From NCBI GenBank assembly GCA_005878665.1, contig VBLR01000119.1, positions 1 through 25,973 of the forward strand: a stretch of 25,973 bases of DNA. The letters are read 5' to 3'. How positions within the stretch are numbered: the stretch's first letter is position 1; each line of letters opens with the position of its first letter. The notes beneath the pieces are model-generated. The model saw only the letters and a list, made by a program, of their open reading frames with translations, was not told where the DNA came from and made no database searches. Source of the DNA: Methanobacteriota archaeon. Its GTDB lineage: Archaea > Thermoplasmatota > Thermoplasmata > RBG-16-68-12. Made by a program: the position numbers and the translations under genes. Below, piece by piece: positions 6,072-13,893 of this stretch.

Positions 6072-7958
6072 ATGGACTACCGAGCATTGGGCCTGAAGGT
6101 CGGGCTCGAGCTCCACCAGCAGCTCGCGACACGGAAGTTGTTTTGCGAATGCGAATCCGTCCTCGTCGAGGAACCGGGAGGCATTCGATTCCACCGCCGG
6201 TTGCGGCCGACGCAGTCCGAGATGGGGGAGATCGACGCGGCCGCGCTCGAGGAAGCGAAACGCCGCCTCACGTTCGTGTACGAAGCCACCCCGAATTCGT
6301 GCCTCGTCGAGGCGGACGAGGAGCCTCCGCACGCGCCGAACCCCGAGGCCCTGGACATCGCGCTCGAAATCGCCCTCCTGCTGGATGCGGACCCTGTCAA
6401 CGAAGTGGACTTCATGCGCAAGATCGTGATCGACGGATCGAACACATCCGGGTTCCAGCGATCCGGCCTGGTCGCGCTCGACGGGCGACTCGAGGTCAAC
6501 GGAAAGCGAATCGGTGTGCCCACGATTCTCCTCGAGGAGGACGCGGCCCGCAAGCTCGGGGAAGCGGAAGCCGAGGTCGTCTATCGACTCGACCGGCTCG
6601 GCATCCCGCTTATCGAAATCGCGACGACCCCTGACATCGAAACCCCGGAAGAAGCGCGGGAAGTCGCCCTCGCGTTCGGGTCTCTCCTTCGGGCGACACG
6701 GAACGTGAAGCGAGGAATCGGGACCATTCGCGAGGACGTCAACGTCTCGATCGAGGGCGGCGCGCGGATTGAAATCAAAGGGGTGCAAGACCTCCGCCTG
6801 ATCGCCACGTTCGTCGAGAAAGAGGTCGAGCGGCAAGTGATGCTCCTCGGTGTCGCGGCAGAACTGAAGAGACGCAACATCACATCCGTGCCAGCGGATC
6901 TCCGGGATCTGACCTCGCTGTTCCGCGAGACGGAATCGAAAGTCGTGCAGACCGCACTGAAGAAGGGCGGCGTGGTCCTCGGGTGGGCGCTTCCGGGCTT
7001 TCCGGGGCTGCTGAAGGGAAAGCTCGGTCCGGAGCTGGCGGCGCACGCACGCATCGCGGGCGTCGCGGGAATCTTCCATTCCGACGAGTTGCCTGGATAC
7101 GGAATCACGCCGTCAGAACTCGATGCCGTCCGCAAGGCCCTGGGCCTCGGCGCGTCGGATGCCTGCGTCCTCGTGGCCGACGATGAATCGAAAGCCCGGG
7201 CCGCATTCGAAGAGATGGGGTCCCGCGCGGCCGCGGCCATCCGAGGCGTTCCCCCGGAGACTCGGGAACCGCGGCCCGACGGGACGACGGCGTACAGCCG
7301 CCCGCTTCCTGGAAAGGCTCGCATGTATCCGGAGACGGACGTGCCGCCGATCCGCATTACCACGGAACGCCTCCGGCGGATCCGCGAGCACCTCCCCGAA
7401 AGGCCCGACGTCACGATCGCGAGGCTCGCTCGGGAATACGGGATTCACGAGCAGCAGACTCGGCAGCTCGTCCAAGAGGGGAGCGACGCCGCTTTCGAGA
7501 TGATCGCGCACGAGTTCGGAGAGGCGAAGCTCGTCGCCTCGGTCCTCCTCTACACGTTTGGAGAGCTTCGACGAGAAGGATTCGACGTCGATGAAATTCC
7601 CTTGGACCATCTGCGGGAACTCTTCTCGTTACTGAAGGCGGGACGCTTCGCGAAGGAAGCAACGCCGGAACTCGTCCGGGAAATGGCGCGCACCCGCTCT
7701 CGTGCGTCCGAGGCCCTCGCGGTCCTCGGCGTCACGCGGATGAGTCGCGAAGATCTCGAGTCAATCGTCGACGAGGTGCTGCGGGCTTCACACGATCTCA
7801 TCTCCGCTCGCGGGGATGCTGCGGAAAAAGCGCTCATGGGCCAAGTGATGGAGCGCGTGCGAGGCCGCGCCGATGGGAGGTTGGTGAGCGAGGTCCTCCA
7901 CGCGCACCTCGAGGCTCAACTCAAGGAGAAACCGAAGGGAAGGAAGAAAAAAGGGTAA
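6072..7958 (+). CDS. gatE: Glu-tRNA(Gln) amidotransferase subunit E
   Basis: tRNA-binding and kinase/amidotransferase subunit of GatDE: it phosphorylates the Glu of Glu-tRNA(Gln) and amidates it with ammonia from GatD. The length of 628 residues matches the family. The N-terminal GatB/E catalytic domain opens with GLKVGLELHQQLATRKLFCEC, then DGSNTSGFQRSGLVAL, LEEDAARK, and RGIGTIREDVNVSI followed by EIKGVQDL. The central region is the insertion that separates GatE from GatB and resembles part of bacterial AspRS. MYPETDVPPI then leads into the helical tail domain, which ends in a Lys-rich KGRKKKG. ATG 6072 is supported by a TATA-like element 28 nt upstream. Together with gatD it implies this organism has no GlnRS, as is usual in archaea. 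Confidence 0.95.
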   Translation: MDYRALGLKVGLELHQQLATRKLFCECESVLVEEPGGIRFHRRLRPTQSEMGEIDAAALEEAKRRLTFVYEATPNSCLVEADEEPPHAPNPEALDIALEIALLLDADPVNEVDFMRKIVIDGSNTSGFQRSGLVALDGRLEVNGKRIGVPTILLEEDAARKLGEAEAEVVYRLDRLGIPLIEIATTPDIETPEEAREVALAFGSLLRATRNVKRGIGTIREDVNVSIEGGARIEIKGVQDLRLIATFVEKEVERQVMLLGVAAELKRRNITSVPADLRDLTSLFRETESKVVQTALKKGGVVLGWALPGFPGLLKGKLGPELAAHARIAGVAGIFHSDELPGYGITPSELDAVRKALGLGASDACVLVADDESKARAAFEEMGSRAAAAIRGVPPETREPRPDGTTAYSRPLPGKARMYPETDVPPIRITTERLRRIREHLPERPDVTIARLAREYGIHEQQTRQLVQEGSDAAFEMIAHEFGEAKLVASVLLYTFGELRREGFDVDEIPLDHLRELFSLLKAGRFAKEATPELVREMARTRSRASEALAVLGVTRMSREDLESIVDEVLRASHDLISARGDAAEKALMGQVMERVRGRADGRLVSEVLHAHLEAQLKEKPKGRKKKG

Positions 7959-7991
7959 AGGCTCCACAACGAGGTCAGGCGCCGTGAATCA

Positions 7992-8039
7992 TCAGCGCTT
8001 GCCTTTCTTGGATTTCTTCGCGGTCTTTTTCGATGCCAT
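7992..8039 (-). CDS. Possible 15-residue Lys-rich peptide
   Basis: In the 238-nt gap after gatE the minus strand has ATG-to-TGA encoding MASKKTAKKSKKGKR, with eight Lys and one Arg. A GAGGAGG sequence lies about 14-16 nt upstream of the ATG, and CTATTAACC about 39 nt upstream could be a TATA-like element. A stop codon in frame upstream and no other start limit it to this size. It may be a real micropeptide or chance; the rest of the gap shows nothing else I recognise. Confidence 0.25.
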   Translation of the reverse strand: MASKKTAKKSKKGKR

Positions 8040-8163
8040 GGTGGGGTCTAACTCCTCCTCGGGGCCAGGCCCCGGTTAATAGGACGTCATTTAGCAGGTC
8101 ACCTCTTAAACATGGGTTGGGAATTCCCCGACGCCGCATCCAGGGTTACCGAGCTCGAACGGA

Positions 8164-8173
8164 CCTTATACTC
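8164..8173 (+). promoter_or_regulatory. TATA-like element before gene at 8197
   Basis: CCTTATACTC is centred about 29 nt before ATG 8197. Confidence 0.45.
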
Positions 8174-8196
8174 GCATTGCGTTCCTCCTTGAGGGG

Positions 8197-8802
8197 ATGC
8201 GTACGGGCTACTCGATCGGCTTCGAACACGTCTTGACCAACCGCACGACCGAGGACGCATTCCAGATTGTCGAAGGATGGTTGCGCGACGAGAAGGCCAA
8301 CATCAAAAGCGCGCAACCTCCGAGTCGAATCGAAGCCTCCCACGGGAGAACCCTTCAACCGATGGGCTGGAAGAAGGATGCGAAAAAGACGATGACCTTT
8401 GAGCTTGTGCGGCAAGGCCCGAATATCCTCGTCCGTGTGGCCATCGCGCCTCCGATTCTCAACATCTCGGATGTCACGTCACGCGAGGATCAGGCGCGAG
8501 CGAACTGGAACGAACTCCTGGCGGAACTCTGGACGCGATTCGGTGAAAGCGATGCAGTCCGCGAAGCGATCGCAAGACCTCCCGTCGATTGGAATGCGTC
8601 GCGGACGAGGGGCAAGATAATGGCCGCGTCGGGACTCATCTTCCTTGGGATTCTTGTCGTCGTCATCGCCCTCTTACCGCAACAGGCCATTTACGCTGCC
8701 CCTCCGTTCGGCGCCTTGGGGGCAATCCTCCTCGTCAACGGTGCGATGACCGTTCGCGCCGGAACCAAGGGACTCGCGAAGCAACGGGAAGCCCAACGCT
8801 GA
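8197..8802 (+). CDS. Unknown protein with two C-terminal membrane helices
   Basis: A 201-residue protein, function unknown. Residues 1-130 form a soluble alpha/beta region (TTEDAFQIVEGWLRDEKANI; MTFELVRQGPNILVRVAIAPP) of a type seen in proteins that have a START- or PH-like domain, though I cannot assign one. Residues 141-161 (MAASGLIFLGILVVVIALL) and 168-188 are two predicted membrane segments near the C terminus. A short basic tail ends the protein. The topology suggests a tail-anchored cytoplasmic domain. The start is supported by a TATA-like element 29 nt upstream. The D-aminopeptidase gene follows after 58 nt with its own TATA-like sequence. Confidence 0.7.
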   Translation: MRTGYSIGFEHVLTNRTTEDAFQIVEGWLRDEKANIKSAQPPSRIEASHGRTLQPMGWKKDAKKTMTFELVRQGPNILVRVAIAPPILNISDVTSREDQARANWNELLAELWTRFGESDAVREAIARPPVDWNASRTRGKIMAASGLIFLGILVVVIALLPQQAIYAAPPFGALGAILLVNGAMTVRAGTKGLAKQREAQR

Positions 8803-8821
8803 CGGAGCCGGCGGGGAGGAA

Positions 8822-8831
8822 TCGTTAAGCC
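8822..8831 (+). promoter_or_regulatory. TATA-like element before dppA-like gene
   Basis: TCGTTAAGCC is centred about 34 nt before the GTG at 8861 and supports that start. Confidence 0.4.
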
Positions 8832-8860
8832 CCTTGGCATCATCGCCAACCTGGGGAGCA

Positions 8861-9685
8861 GTGCTGAAGGTCTACATCTCGATCGACATGGAGGGAATTT
8901 GCGGCGTTGTCCGCGAGATCGAGACGGATCCGAGCAAGGGCGGCGAAGCCTACCAGCAGAGCCGACACCTGATGACCCAGGAAGCAAATGCCGCAATCGA
9001 AGGATGTATGAAGGCGGGCGCCACGGAAGTCTTGATCGCAGATTCCCATTGGAACTTCGACAACCTGATCCCCGAAGAGCTGAACGACGCGGCCACCCTA
9101 CTCCGGGGGACGCCGCGCGGATTCTCGATGGTGCAAGACCTCGACGCATCCTACGACGCCACCTTGTTCGTCGGATATCATGCAAGGGCCGGCACGCCCC
9201 GTGCGATCCTCGATCACACGTACAATGGAACGATCGCCGCGGTGCAGGTGAATGGCACCGAGGTCGGCGAGACTGGGATCAACGCGTACCTGGCTGGCCA
9301 CCATGGAGTGCCGGTGGTCCTCGTCACCGGTGACCGGGCCGTGACCGCCGAGGCGAAAGCCCTGATCCCGAACGTCCACACGGTCGCCGTGAAGGACGCA
9401 ACGGGGGCCACATCCGCGAAGAACCTGCACCCAAAGAGAGCGTGCGAACAGATACGGGCCGAAGCGACGAAAGCGGTTCGAGACACGAAGACGATCGCGC
9501 CACTTCGAGCGAAGACCCCGATTCGGATGGTCGTCGAGTTCCGAGGCACGTACGCGGCCGATCGAGCGGAGCTGATCCCGACCGTCCGTCGCGTCGGTGG
9601 ATTGCGATTCGAATTCGAAGCCGACGATTACCTGGAAGCATTCCGCACGTTCTACGCGATGGTCACCATCGCCGGCGGCGACTGA
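8861..9685 (+). CDS. dppA: M55 family D-aminopeptidase (DppA-like)
   Basis: Zinc-dependent D-aminopeptidase of peptidase family M55, related to Bacillus DppA, which removes D-amino acids from short peptides in the cytoplasm; 274 residues, normal for the family. The start MLKVYISIDMEG gives Asp9 and Glu11 of the zinc site; further likely ligands are His63 (ADSHWN), His107 (GYHARAGTP) and Glu137 (VGETGINAY). His119 in ILDHTYNG corresponds to the proposed catalytic His region. The GTG at 8861 is preferred over an upstream TTG at 8834, because family members begin exactly here and a TATA-like element is suitably placed. No peptide transporter genes lie nearby, unlike the dpp operon of Bacillus, so its substrate here is uncertain; turnover of D-amino acid peptides from the environment is a guess. 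Confidence 0.88.
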   Translation: MLKVYISIDMEGICGVVREIETDPSKGGEAYQQSRHLMTQEANAAIEGCMKAGATEVLIADSHWNFDNLIPEELNDAATLLRGTPRGFSMVQDLDASYDATLFVGYHARAGTPRAILDHTYNGTIAAVQVNGTEVGETGINAYLAGHHGVPVVLVTGDRAVTAEAKALIPNVHTVAVKDATGATSAKNLHPKRACEQIRAEATKAVRDTKTIAPLRAKTPIRMVVEFRGTYAADRAELIPTVRRVGGLRFEFEADDYLEAFRTFYAMVTIAGGD

Positions 9686-9716
9686 GTCGTCGCCTCCAGA
9701 TTTTCCCTGACAAATA

Positions 9717-9727
9717 CCTATATACTG
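9717..9727 (+). promoter_or_regulatory. TATA box before gene at 9766
   Basis: CCTATATACTG is one of the strongest TATA boxes here. Its core is about 27 nt before an in-frame GTG (9748) and about 45 nt before ATG 9766. Confidence 0.5.
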
Positions 9728-9765
9728 AGAGATTTCATTCGGCGACGGTGAGAAGGGACTTGGCC

Positions 9766-10383
9766 ATGGCGGCGAAGAAGGCCAAGGGGGATGACTGGTT
9801 CTCCTCCCTGGACGCGGAACTCGAGAAAAAAACAAAAGAAATCATCGAGGACGTCGGGGAGCAGAACGTCGCGCGCCTCGAGCTCAACAAGACGCTCATC
9901 GAGGACTTCTGGAAAGTCTGGAAGCGGTTCAACAAGATCAACGTACACTTCGCGCTCGAGCCGTCGTACACGAACTGGGCCGTGTTCCCCGACACGTTCC
10001 CGGATGGGGATTGGCACTGGCGACCCGGTTTCAACCCGGCCGCAGTCCAGACGATCCAGTTGCTCGACCGATCGATGGACCAAGGCCGCGTCGGGGACGC
10101 CCTCAAGGTGAACTATGTCGAGGCGGACGGGAAGATCCATCTCCGGGTGACGTTCGAGTACTGCGAGGGAGAGCACTACTACAAGTACAGCGGATGGAAA
10201 CGCATCTGGACGATCCACACGCTGTACGAACAGCCCCTCGACCGGGCGAACGTGGACGACCTCCACCGGCTCTTCGCGGACCTTGTCCGCACATGGTACG
10301 AGAGCCACCTGCGACGAAACCGCGATGTCCTCATCAAGTACCTGAAGCAGACGTTCGAGAAGATCGAGACCTTCAATCAGTGA
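9766..10383 (+). CDS. Unknown soluble protein
   Basis: A 205-residue hydrophilic protein I do not recognise. The N terminus is charged and helical (residues 15-55, rich in Glu and Lys). The middle is aromatic-rich with several Trp (NWAVFPDTFPDGDWHWRPGF) and then beta strands (VNYVEADGKIHLRVTFEY; YYKYSGWKRIWTIHTLY). The C terminus is a long helix (DLHRLFADLVRTWYESHLRRN). No membrane segment or metal motif is evident. ATG 9766 is used. A GTG at 9748 in the same frame is about equally likely, because its distance from the TATA box fits the leaderless pattern and would add six residues. The aromatic core with flanking helices suggests a folded, possibly ligand-binding protein. Unknown role. Confidence 0.7.
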   Translation: MAAKKAKGDDWFSSLDAELEKKTKEIIEDVGEQNVARLELNKTLIEDFWKVWKRFNKINVHFALEPSYTNWAVFPDTFPDGDWHWRPGFNPAAVQTIQLLDRSMDQGRVGDALKVNYVEADGKIHLRVTFEYCEGEHYYKYSGWKRIWTIHTLYEQPLDRANVDDLHRLFADLVRTWYESHLRRNRDVLIKYLKQTFEKIETFNQ

Positions 10384-10402
10384 CGCGGCCTCGAAGTAGT
10401 GA

Positions 10403-10420
10403 CGCCGGTGATAACCGGCG
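10403..10420 (+). other. Perfect 7-bp inverted repeat
   Basis: CGCCGGT (10403-10409) and ACCGGCG (10414-10420) flank a GATA loop, 20 nt after the upstream stop and just before the next TATA-like element. It may be a terminator hairpin without T-run or an operator. Confidence 0.35.
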
Positions 10421-10425
10421 GAGAG

Positions 10426-10435
10426 CCTATATTAC
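10426..10435 (+). promoter_or_regulatory. TATA box before zinc-finger gene
   Basis: CCTATATTAC is centred about 30 nt before ATG 10460. Confidence 0.45.
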
Positions 10436-10459
10436 GGCGACGAGAGAATTTTCTCCAAC

Positions 10460-10789
10460 ATGGAAGACCTGCTGTCCGGCGCTCTCCTCGTGCTTCTGGT
10501 CGGCGGCGCGGTCTTCGCGTGGGCCGACTGGCGAGTCCGGGCGCGGAAGCTGCCGCAGATGGTCGGTCCCAGCTGGGATTGCCCGCATTGTGGAGTGAAG
10601 AACGAGGCCGAACTGGGCGTCTGCTGGTCTTGCGGGGCCGGAATCAGTCGCTATGCCTTCGCCCGGGTCCGTGGCTCCGCTTCGGAGACCTGGCAGTGCC
10701 GGCAATGCCGCGCATGGAACAGCACAACCCGCCGCTCGTGCTGGTCGTGCGCGAGCACGCCGAGCAAACAGCCGAAGCGCGACGCGTGA
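10460..10789 (+). CDS. Membrane-anchored protein with two RanBP2-type zinc fingers
   Basis: A 109-residue protein with one N-terminal membrane segment (residues 5-24) followed by a basic stretch, then two short zinc-binding modules. Both fit the RanBP2-type pattern W-x-C-x2-C-x3-N-x6-C-x2-C exactly: Trp39, Cys41, Cys44, Asn48, Cys55, Cys58, and Trp78, Cys80, Cys83, Asn87, Cys94, Cys97. In eukaryotes such fingers bind single-stranded RNA or ubiquitin; what they bind in archaea is open. The basic residues after the helix suggest the fingers face the cytoplasm. ATG 10460 is supported by a TATA box 30 nt upstream. The stop is two bases from the end of the convergent SDR gene. Motif match is certain, function inferred only. 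Confidence 0.8.
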   Translation: MEDLLSGALLVLLVGGAVFAWADWRVRARKLPQMVGPSWDCPHCGVKNEAELGVCWSCGAGISRYAFARVRGSASETWQCRQCRAWNSTTRRSCWSCASTPSKQPKRDA

Positions 10790-10791
10790 TC

Positions 10792-11583
10792 TCAGAAAAT
10801 CCCTCTGTACAGGCCGCCATCGATCTGCGCGATCACTCCCGTGATGTAGGCCGCCCGGTCCGAGGCCAGGAAGGTAATCAAGTCGGCGACCTCCTCGGCC
10901 GTGCCCATCCGACCCATTGGAATCTCCTGCAACACCGCCGCTTGCACGTCCTCGATCCGGCGGCGCTCCTTCTCCGCCCGCGCTCGGTGCAGTTGAATCG
11001 TCCGGTCCGTCGCGATCCACCCCGGGGCGACGCCGTTCACTCGAATCCGGTCTCTTGCGACCTCTCGGGCGAGCGTCTTCAAGGCGCCAACGACCCCGAG
11101 GCGAAGCGAGTTCGAGAGGACCAGATTGTCAATCGGCTGGCGCACGGACATCGAGAGGATCGCGACGACGGCCCCGCCGCCGCGCGCCCGCATCGAGGGC
11201 AGGCACGCTCGAATGAGACGGACCGTGCTCTGGAACGTCAGCTCCCACCCTTTCGCCCACTGGTCATCGGCCAAGGTCTCGAACCCGCCGGGCGGCGGAC
11301 CGCCGGCGTTTGGCACGACGACGTCCACGCCGCCGAACGAGGCCACCGCCCCGTCGACAAAGGCCTTGACTCCGTCGGCGCGTGACACATCGGCGGGGAT
11401 GGCCGCGACGTCCGCGCTCGTCTCCCTCCGCATCGCTTTTGCCGCGTCCTCGAGCGACCCAGCGGTCCGCGCGCAGATGGCGACCTTGCAGCTTTCGCGC
11501 GCGAACGCGAATGCCGCGGCCCGGCCCAATCCTTGGCTCGCGGCGGCGACGAGGGCGACCTTCCCGCGGAGTCCGAGGTCCAC
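10792..11583 (-). CDS. Atypical short-chain dehydrogenase (BKR-like SDR)
   Basis: A 263-residue Rossmann-fold oxidoreductase of the short-chain dehydrogenase/reductase family. The cofactor motif normally TGxxxGxG reads AAASQGLG, and NAG is present (VVVPNAGG). The catalytic YxxxK is replaced: at the aligned site the sequence is SNSLR, giving Ser157 and Arg161 in place of Tyr and Lys, although SMS before it keeps the Ser region. This fits the known group of BKR-like SDRs with imperfect cofactor and catalytic motifs. The C terminus GVIAQIDGGLYRG is standard. GTG 11583 is preferred (MDLGLRGKVALV); a TTG at 11592 adds three residues. CTTACG about 24 nt upstream may be a TATA-like element. The GNAT gene lies upstream on the same strand with a 46-nt gap, so they could be co-transcribed. 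Substrate unknown. Confidence 0.85.
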   Translation of the reverse strand: MDLGLRGKVALVAAASQGLGRAAAFAFARESCKVAICARTAGSLEDAAKAMRRETSADVAAIPADVSRADGVKAFVDGAVASFGGVDVVVPNAGGPPPGGFETLADDQWAKGWELTFQSTVRLIRACLPSMRARGGGAVVAILSMSVRQPIDNLVLSNSLRLGVVGALKTLAREVARDRIRVNGVAPGWIATDRTIQLHRARAEKERRRIEDVQAAVLQEIPMGRMGTAEEVADLITFLASDRAAYITGVIAQIDGGLYRGIF

Positions 11584-11629
11584 GAAGCGCAATCGGGACG
11601 CTTCGTAAGAAGGATTCGCCTCGATGGAC

Positions 11630-12460
11630 TCATTCGCGGACGAAGCCCCGCACCTCGCCGATGGGTTCGAATCCGAGGGTCTTGTACATCTCCTTGGGCG
11701 TGTCGAACAGGTCTGCGGTCAACACAACCCATTCGCACCGCGCGCTCGCCGCCCGCCGACATGCCTCGAAAATCATCGTCCGCGCAACGCCGCGTAGGCG
11801 GAAGTCCGGGTGGGTCGCGACATCGTCGATCCATGCGAAGGGGCCTCGCGCCCACACGCTGATCGTTCCAGCGGGTACCCCGTTCAGGTACGCCACATAC
11901 GGCGTCATGCCGACGTGGCAGGATCGATCGTGCCACAGGCCCCAAAGCTGGTCCACCACCTCCCGGCTGTAGCCGGACGCCGACTCGGTCGCAATCTTCA
12001 GGAGTCGGAAGGCGTCGGCCGGGGCTCGCTCCACGGCAGGGCGAATCTCGACCTCTGGATTCACGATGCACGCCGGAAGTCCGACTTTCGCCATCGCCAA
12101 CTCCGACATCGGTCGGAACCCTTGACCGGCCAGCTCCTCTTGGACTGAGTAAGCCTCCGCCGCATCCTCGAAGAGGAGCGCCTGATGCCGGACGGCGGTG
12201 CCACGGAACGCCTCGGCGAGGTCGGCCAGGATCTTCGAGGGCCCCTCCTTCGGAAGCGAAGCGACCCAGCCGAGGTTCGCCTGGTGGATCGCGTGGAAGC
12301 GTTCGTCGCGGTAGATCGTACCCCAGGAAGTCGGTACGCGCGAGGGAGCTTGCTCCCGCCACACCCGGAGGAACTCGATGACCGCGCGGAGCAGCTCGTC
12401 GGTGTCCACGGCGGTCTCGAAGGGGACCCGCGGAATGAACCTTGCGGCCCTACGGACCAT
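11630..12460 (-). CDS. GNAT family N-acetyltransferase
   Basis: A 276-residue acetyl-CoA-dependent acyltransferase. The C-terminal half (about 137-276) is the GNAT domain: a strand VEIRPAVERAPADAFRLL, a central PYVAYLNGVPAGTISVW, and motif A with IDDVATHPDFRLRGVARTMI (211-230), including the RLRGVA pyrophosphate-binding loop. It ends with the YKTLGFEPIGEVRGF motif-B strand. The N-terminal 135 residues resemble a degenerate second GNAT-like fold (QALLFEDAAEAYSVQEELAGQG), as in two-domain acetyltransferases. ATG 12460 lies about 31 nt from the TATA-like sequence at 12488-12499, here read on the minus strand. The gene is divergent from rpa and upstream of the SDR. The acceptor substrate is unknown. 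Confidence 0.85.
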   Translation of the reverse strand: MVRRAARFIPRVPFETAVDTDELLRAVIEFLRVWREQAPSRVPTSWGTIYRDERFHAIHQANLGWVASLPKEGPSKILADLAEAFRGTAVRHQALLFEDAAEAYSVQEELAGQGFRPMSELAMAKVGLPACIVNPEVEIRPAVERAPADAFRLLKIATESASGYSREVVDQLWGLWHDRSCHVGMTPYVAYLNGVPAGTISVWARGPFAWIDDVATHPDFRLRGVARTMIFEACRRAASARCEWVVLTADLFDTPKEMYKTLGFEPIGEVRGFVRE

Positions 12461-12487
12461 CGATACTTTCGGCCACCTCGCCGAACC

Positions 12488-12499
12488 CCTTTATACTAC
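12488..12499. promoter_or_regulatory. Shared divergent TATA region (GNAT / rpa)
   Basis: CCTTTATACTAC lies in the only AT-rich patch between the two starts. On the minus strand it is about 31 nt before ATG 12460, a leaderless spacing. On the plus strand it would start transcripts near 12517, leaving about 30 nt before the rpa GTG. Confidence 0.4.
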
Positions 12500-12546
12500 G
12501 GGCCCATGCTCATTATCGAGGCGAGAAACAGACACGCCTCGGGAAC

Positions 12547-13893
12547 GTGACTTCTGTGCGAGAAGAACTGGCGCCCCATGTCCATGACATCAACCGGGCG
12601 CTTGGAAACAAAGTGAGCGAGCAAGAGATCGAACGAGAGCTGTCGAGCTACCTGAACGTCTACCGGGTGTCCTTGGACACCGCGAAACGGTCGATCGTGA
12701 AGAAACACGGCGGGAACCCCGCGACCTTGGCGGTCGGCGTGAGCAAGACCATCCGAGAACTGGTCCCCGGGGAGCAGAGCGTGAACCTCCTCGCCCGCGT
12801 CGTGGCGGTGTACGAGAAGGAGGTGACCCCGCAAGGGCAGGAGACGAAGACGATCTTGTCCGGGATCCTGGGCGACGCGACCGCGACCGTGCCCTTCACG
12901 GCGTGGGAGCCCCTCCCGACGCCCCTCGCCAAGGGCGATGTGATCCGGGTCCAGAACGCGTACACGAAGGAGTACCGCGGGCAGGTCCAGCTCAATTTCG
13001 GCGTGCGCACGGCGGTCGGGAAAGAAGCACCCGATGCGCTACCGGAATTCAAGCCCGGACCGGGCCAGCCGTACGTCAGCAAGCCGACCCCCGTCCGCGT
13101 CGTGGACTTGCGGGAGGGGGCCTCGAACGTTGCGGTGACCGCCCGGATCCTCGCCATCGAGCGGCGGGAGGTCGAGGTGGACGGCAATCCGAAAGCGGTC
13201 TTCTCCGGCATCCTCGCCGATGAGACCGGCAAGACGCAGTTCAGCGCCTGGAAAGACTTCGACCTGAAGGCCGAAGAGGTCGTCCGGATCGAGGGAGCCT
13301 ACGTCAAGTCGTGGCGGGGCATCCCGCAGATCAGCTTCGACGAGCGCGCGACGATCACGCGTCTCAAATCGGACCTCCTTCCGCCCGCGAGCGTCCTGAA
13401 CGCGAGCCCGAGAATGTGGATTGAGGATCTCGCGGAACGCGGCGGTGGCGCTGACGTCACCCTGCGGGGGATCCTGATCGACCTGCGGGAAGGCTCCGGC
13501 CTCGTCTACCGGTGTCCCGAGTGCCGACGGGTCCTGCGGAAAGGCGCGTGCCGGCTCCATGGCGAGGTCAAAGGCGAGCCGGACTTGCGGGTAAAGGCCG
13601 TCTTGGACGACGGCTCCGGCGCCGTGACCGCGGTCTTCGACCGCGAACTCACCGAGGCGCTCTTGGACAAGACCCTGGACGCATGCATCGCCGCCGCGAA
13701 GGAGGCGATGTCGACCGACATCGTGCGCGACGAACTCGCGGACGTCCTCGTGGCCCAACCGATCGAGGTCCGTGGAAACGTCACATCCGACGACTACGGG
13801 CTGATGATGATCGTGGAGTCCGCGAAGATGCTGAAGGTGGACGTCCAAGCCGAGGCGCGCGAGATGCTCGAAGGACTGGAGGGACCCGCGTGA
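12547..13893 (+). CDS. rpa: Replication protein A (archaeal ssDNA-binding protein)
   Basis: Single-stranded DNA-binding protein for replication and repair, 448 residues. An N-terminal helical region (1-70) precedes three OB folds at about 77-155, 182-272 and 303-410. The first two share a motif, SGILGDATATVPFTAW and SGILADETGKTQFSAW, each followed by VIRVQNAY or VVRIEGAY, typical of euryarchaeal RPA. A zinc finger sits in the third fold: Cys323, Cys326, Cys335 and His338. The only in-frame starts near the N terminus are GTG 12547 and GTG 12556; I use the first. A longer open frame from 12442 would cross the promoter region. The stop codon overlaps the next start (TGATG), so the two genes are translationally coupled in one operon. 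Confidence 0.92.
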   Translation: MTSVREELAPHVHDINRALGNKVSEQEIERELSSYLNVYRVSLDTAKRSIVKKHGGNPATLAVGVSKTIRELVPGEQSVNLLARVVAVYEKEVTPQGQETKTILSGILGDATATVPFTAWEPLPTPLAKGDVIRVQNAYTKEYRGQVQLNFGVRTAVGKEAPDALPEFKPGPGQPYVSKPTPVRVVDLREGASNVAVTARILAIERREVEVDGNPKAVFSGILADETGKTQFSAWKDFDLKAEEVVRIEGAYVKSWRGIPQISFDERATITRLKSDLLPPASVLNASPRMWIEDLAERGGGADVTLRGILIDLREGSGLVYRCPECRRVLRKGACRLHGEVKGEPDLRVKAVLDDGSGAVTAVFDRELTEALLDKTLDACIAAAKEAMSTDIVRDELADVLVAQPIEVRGNVTSDDYGLMMIVESAKMLKVDVQAEAREMLEGLEGPA

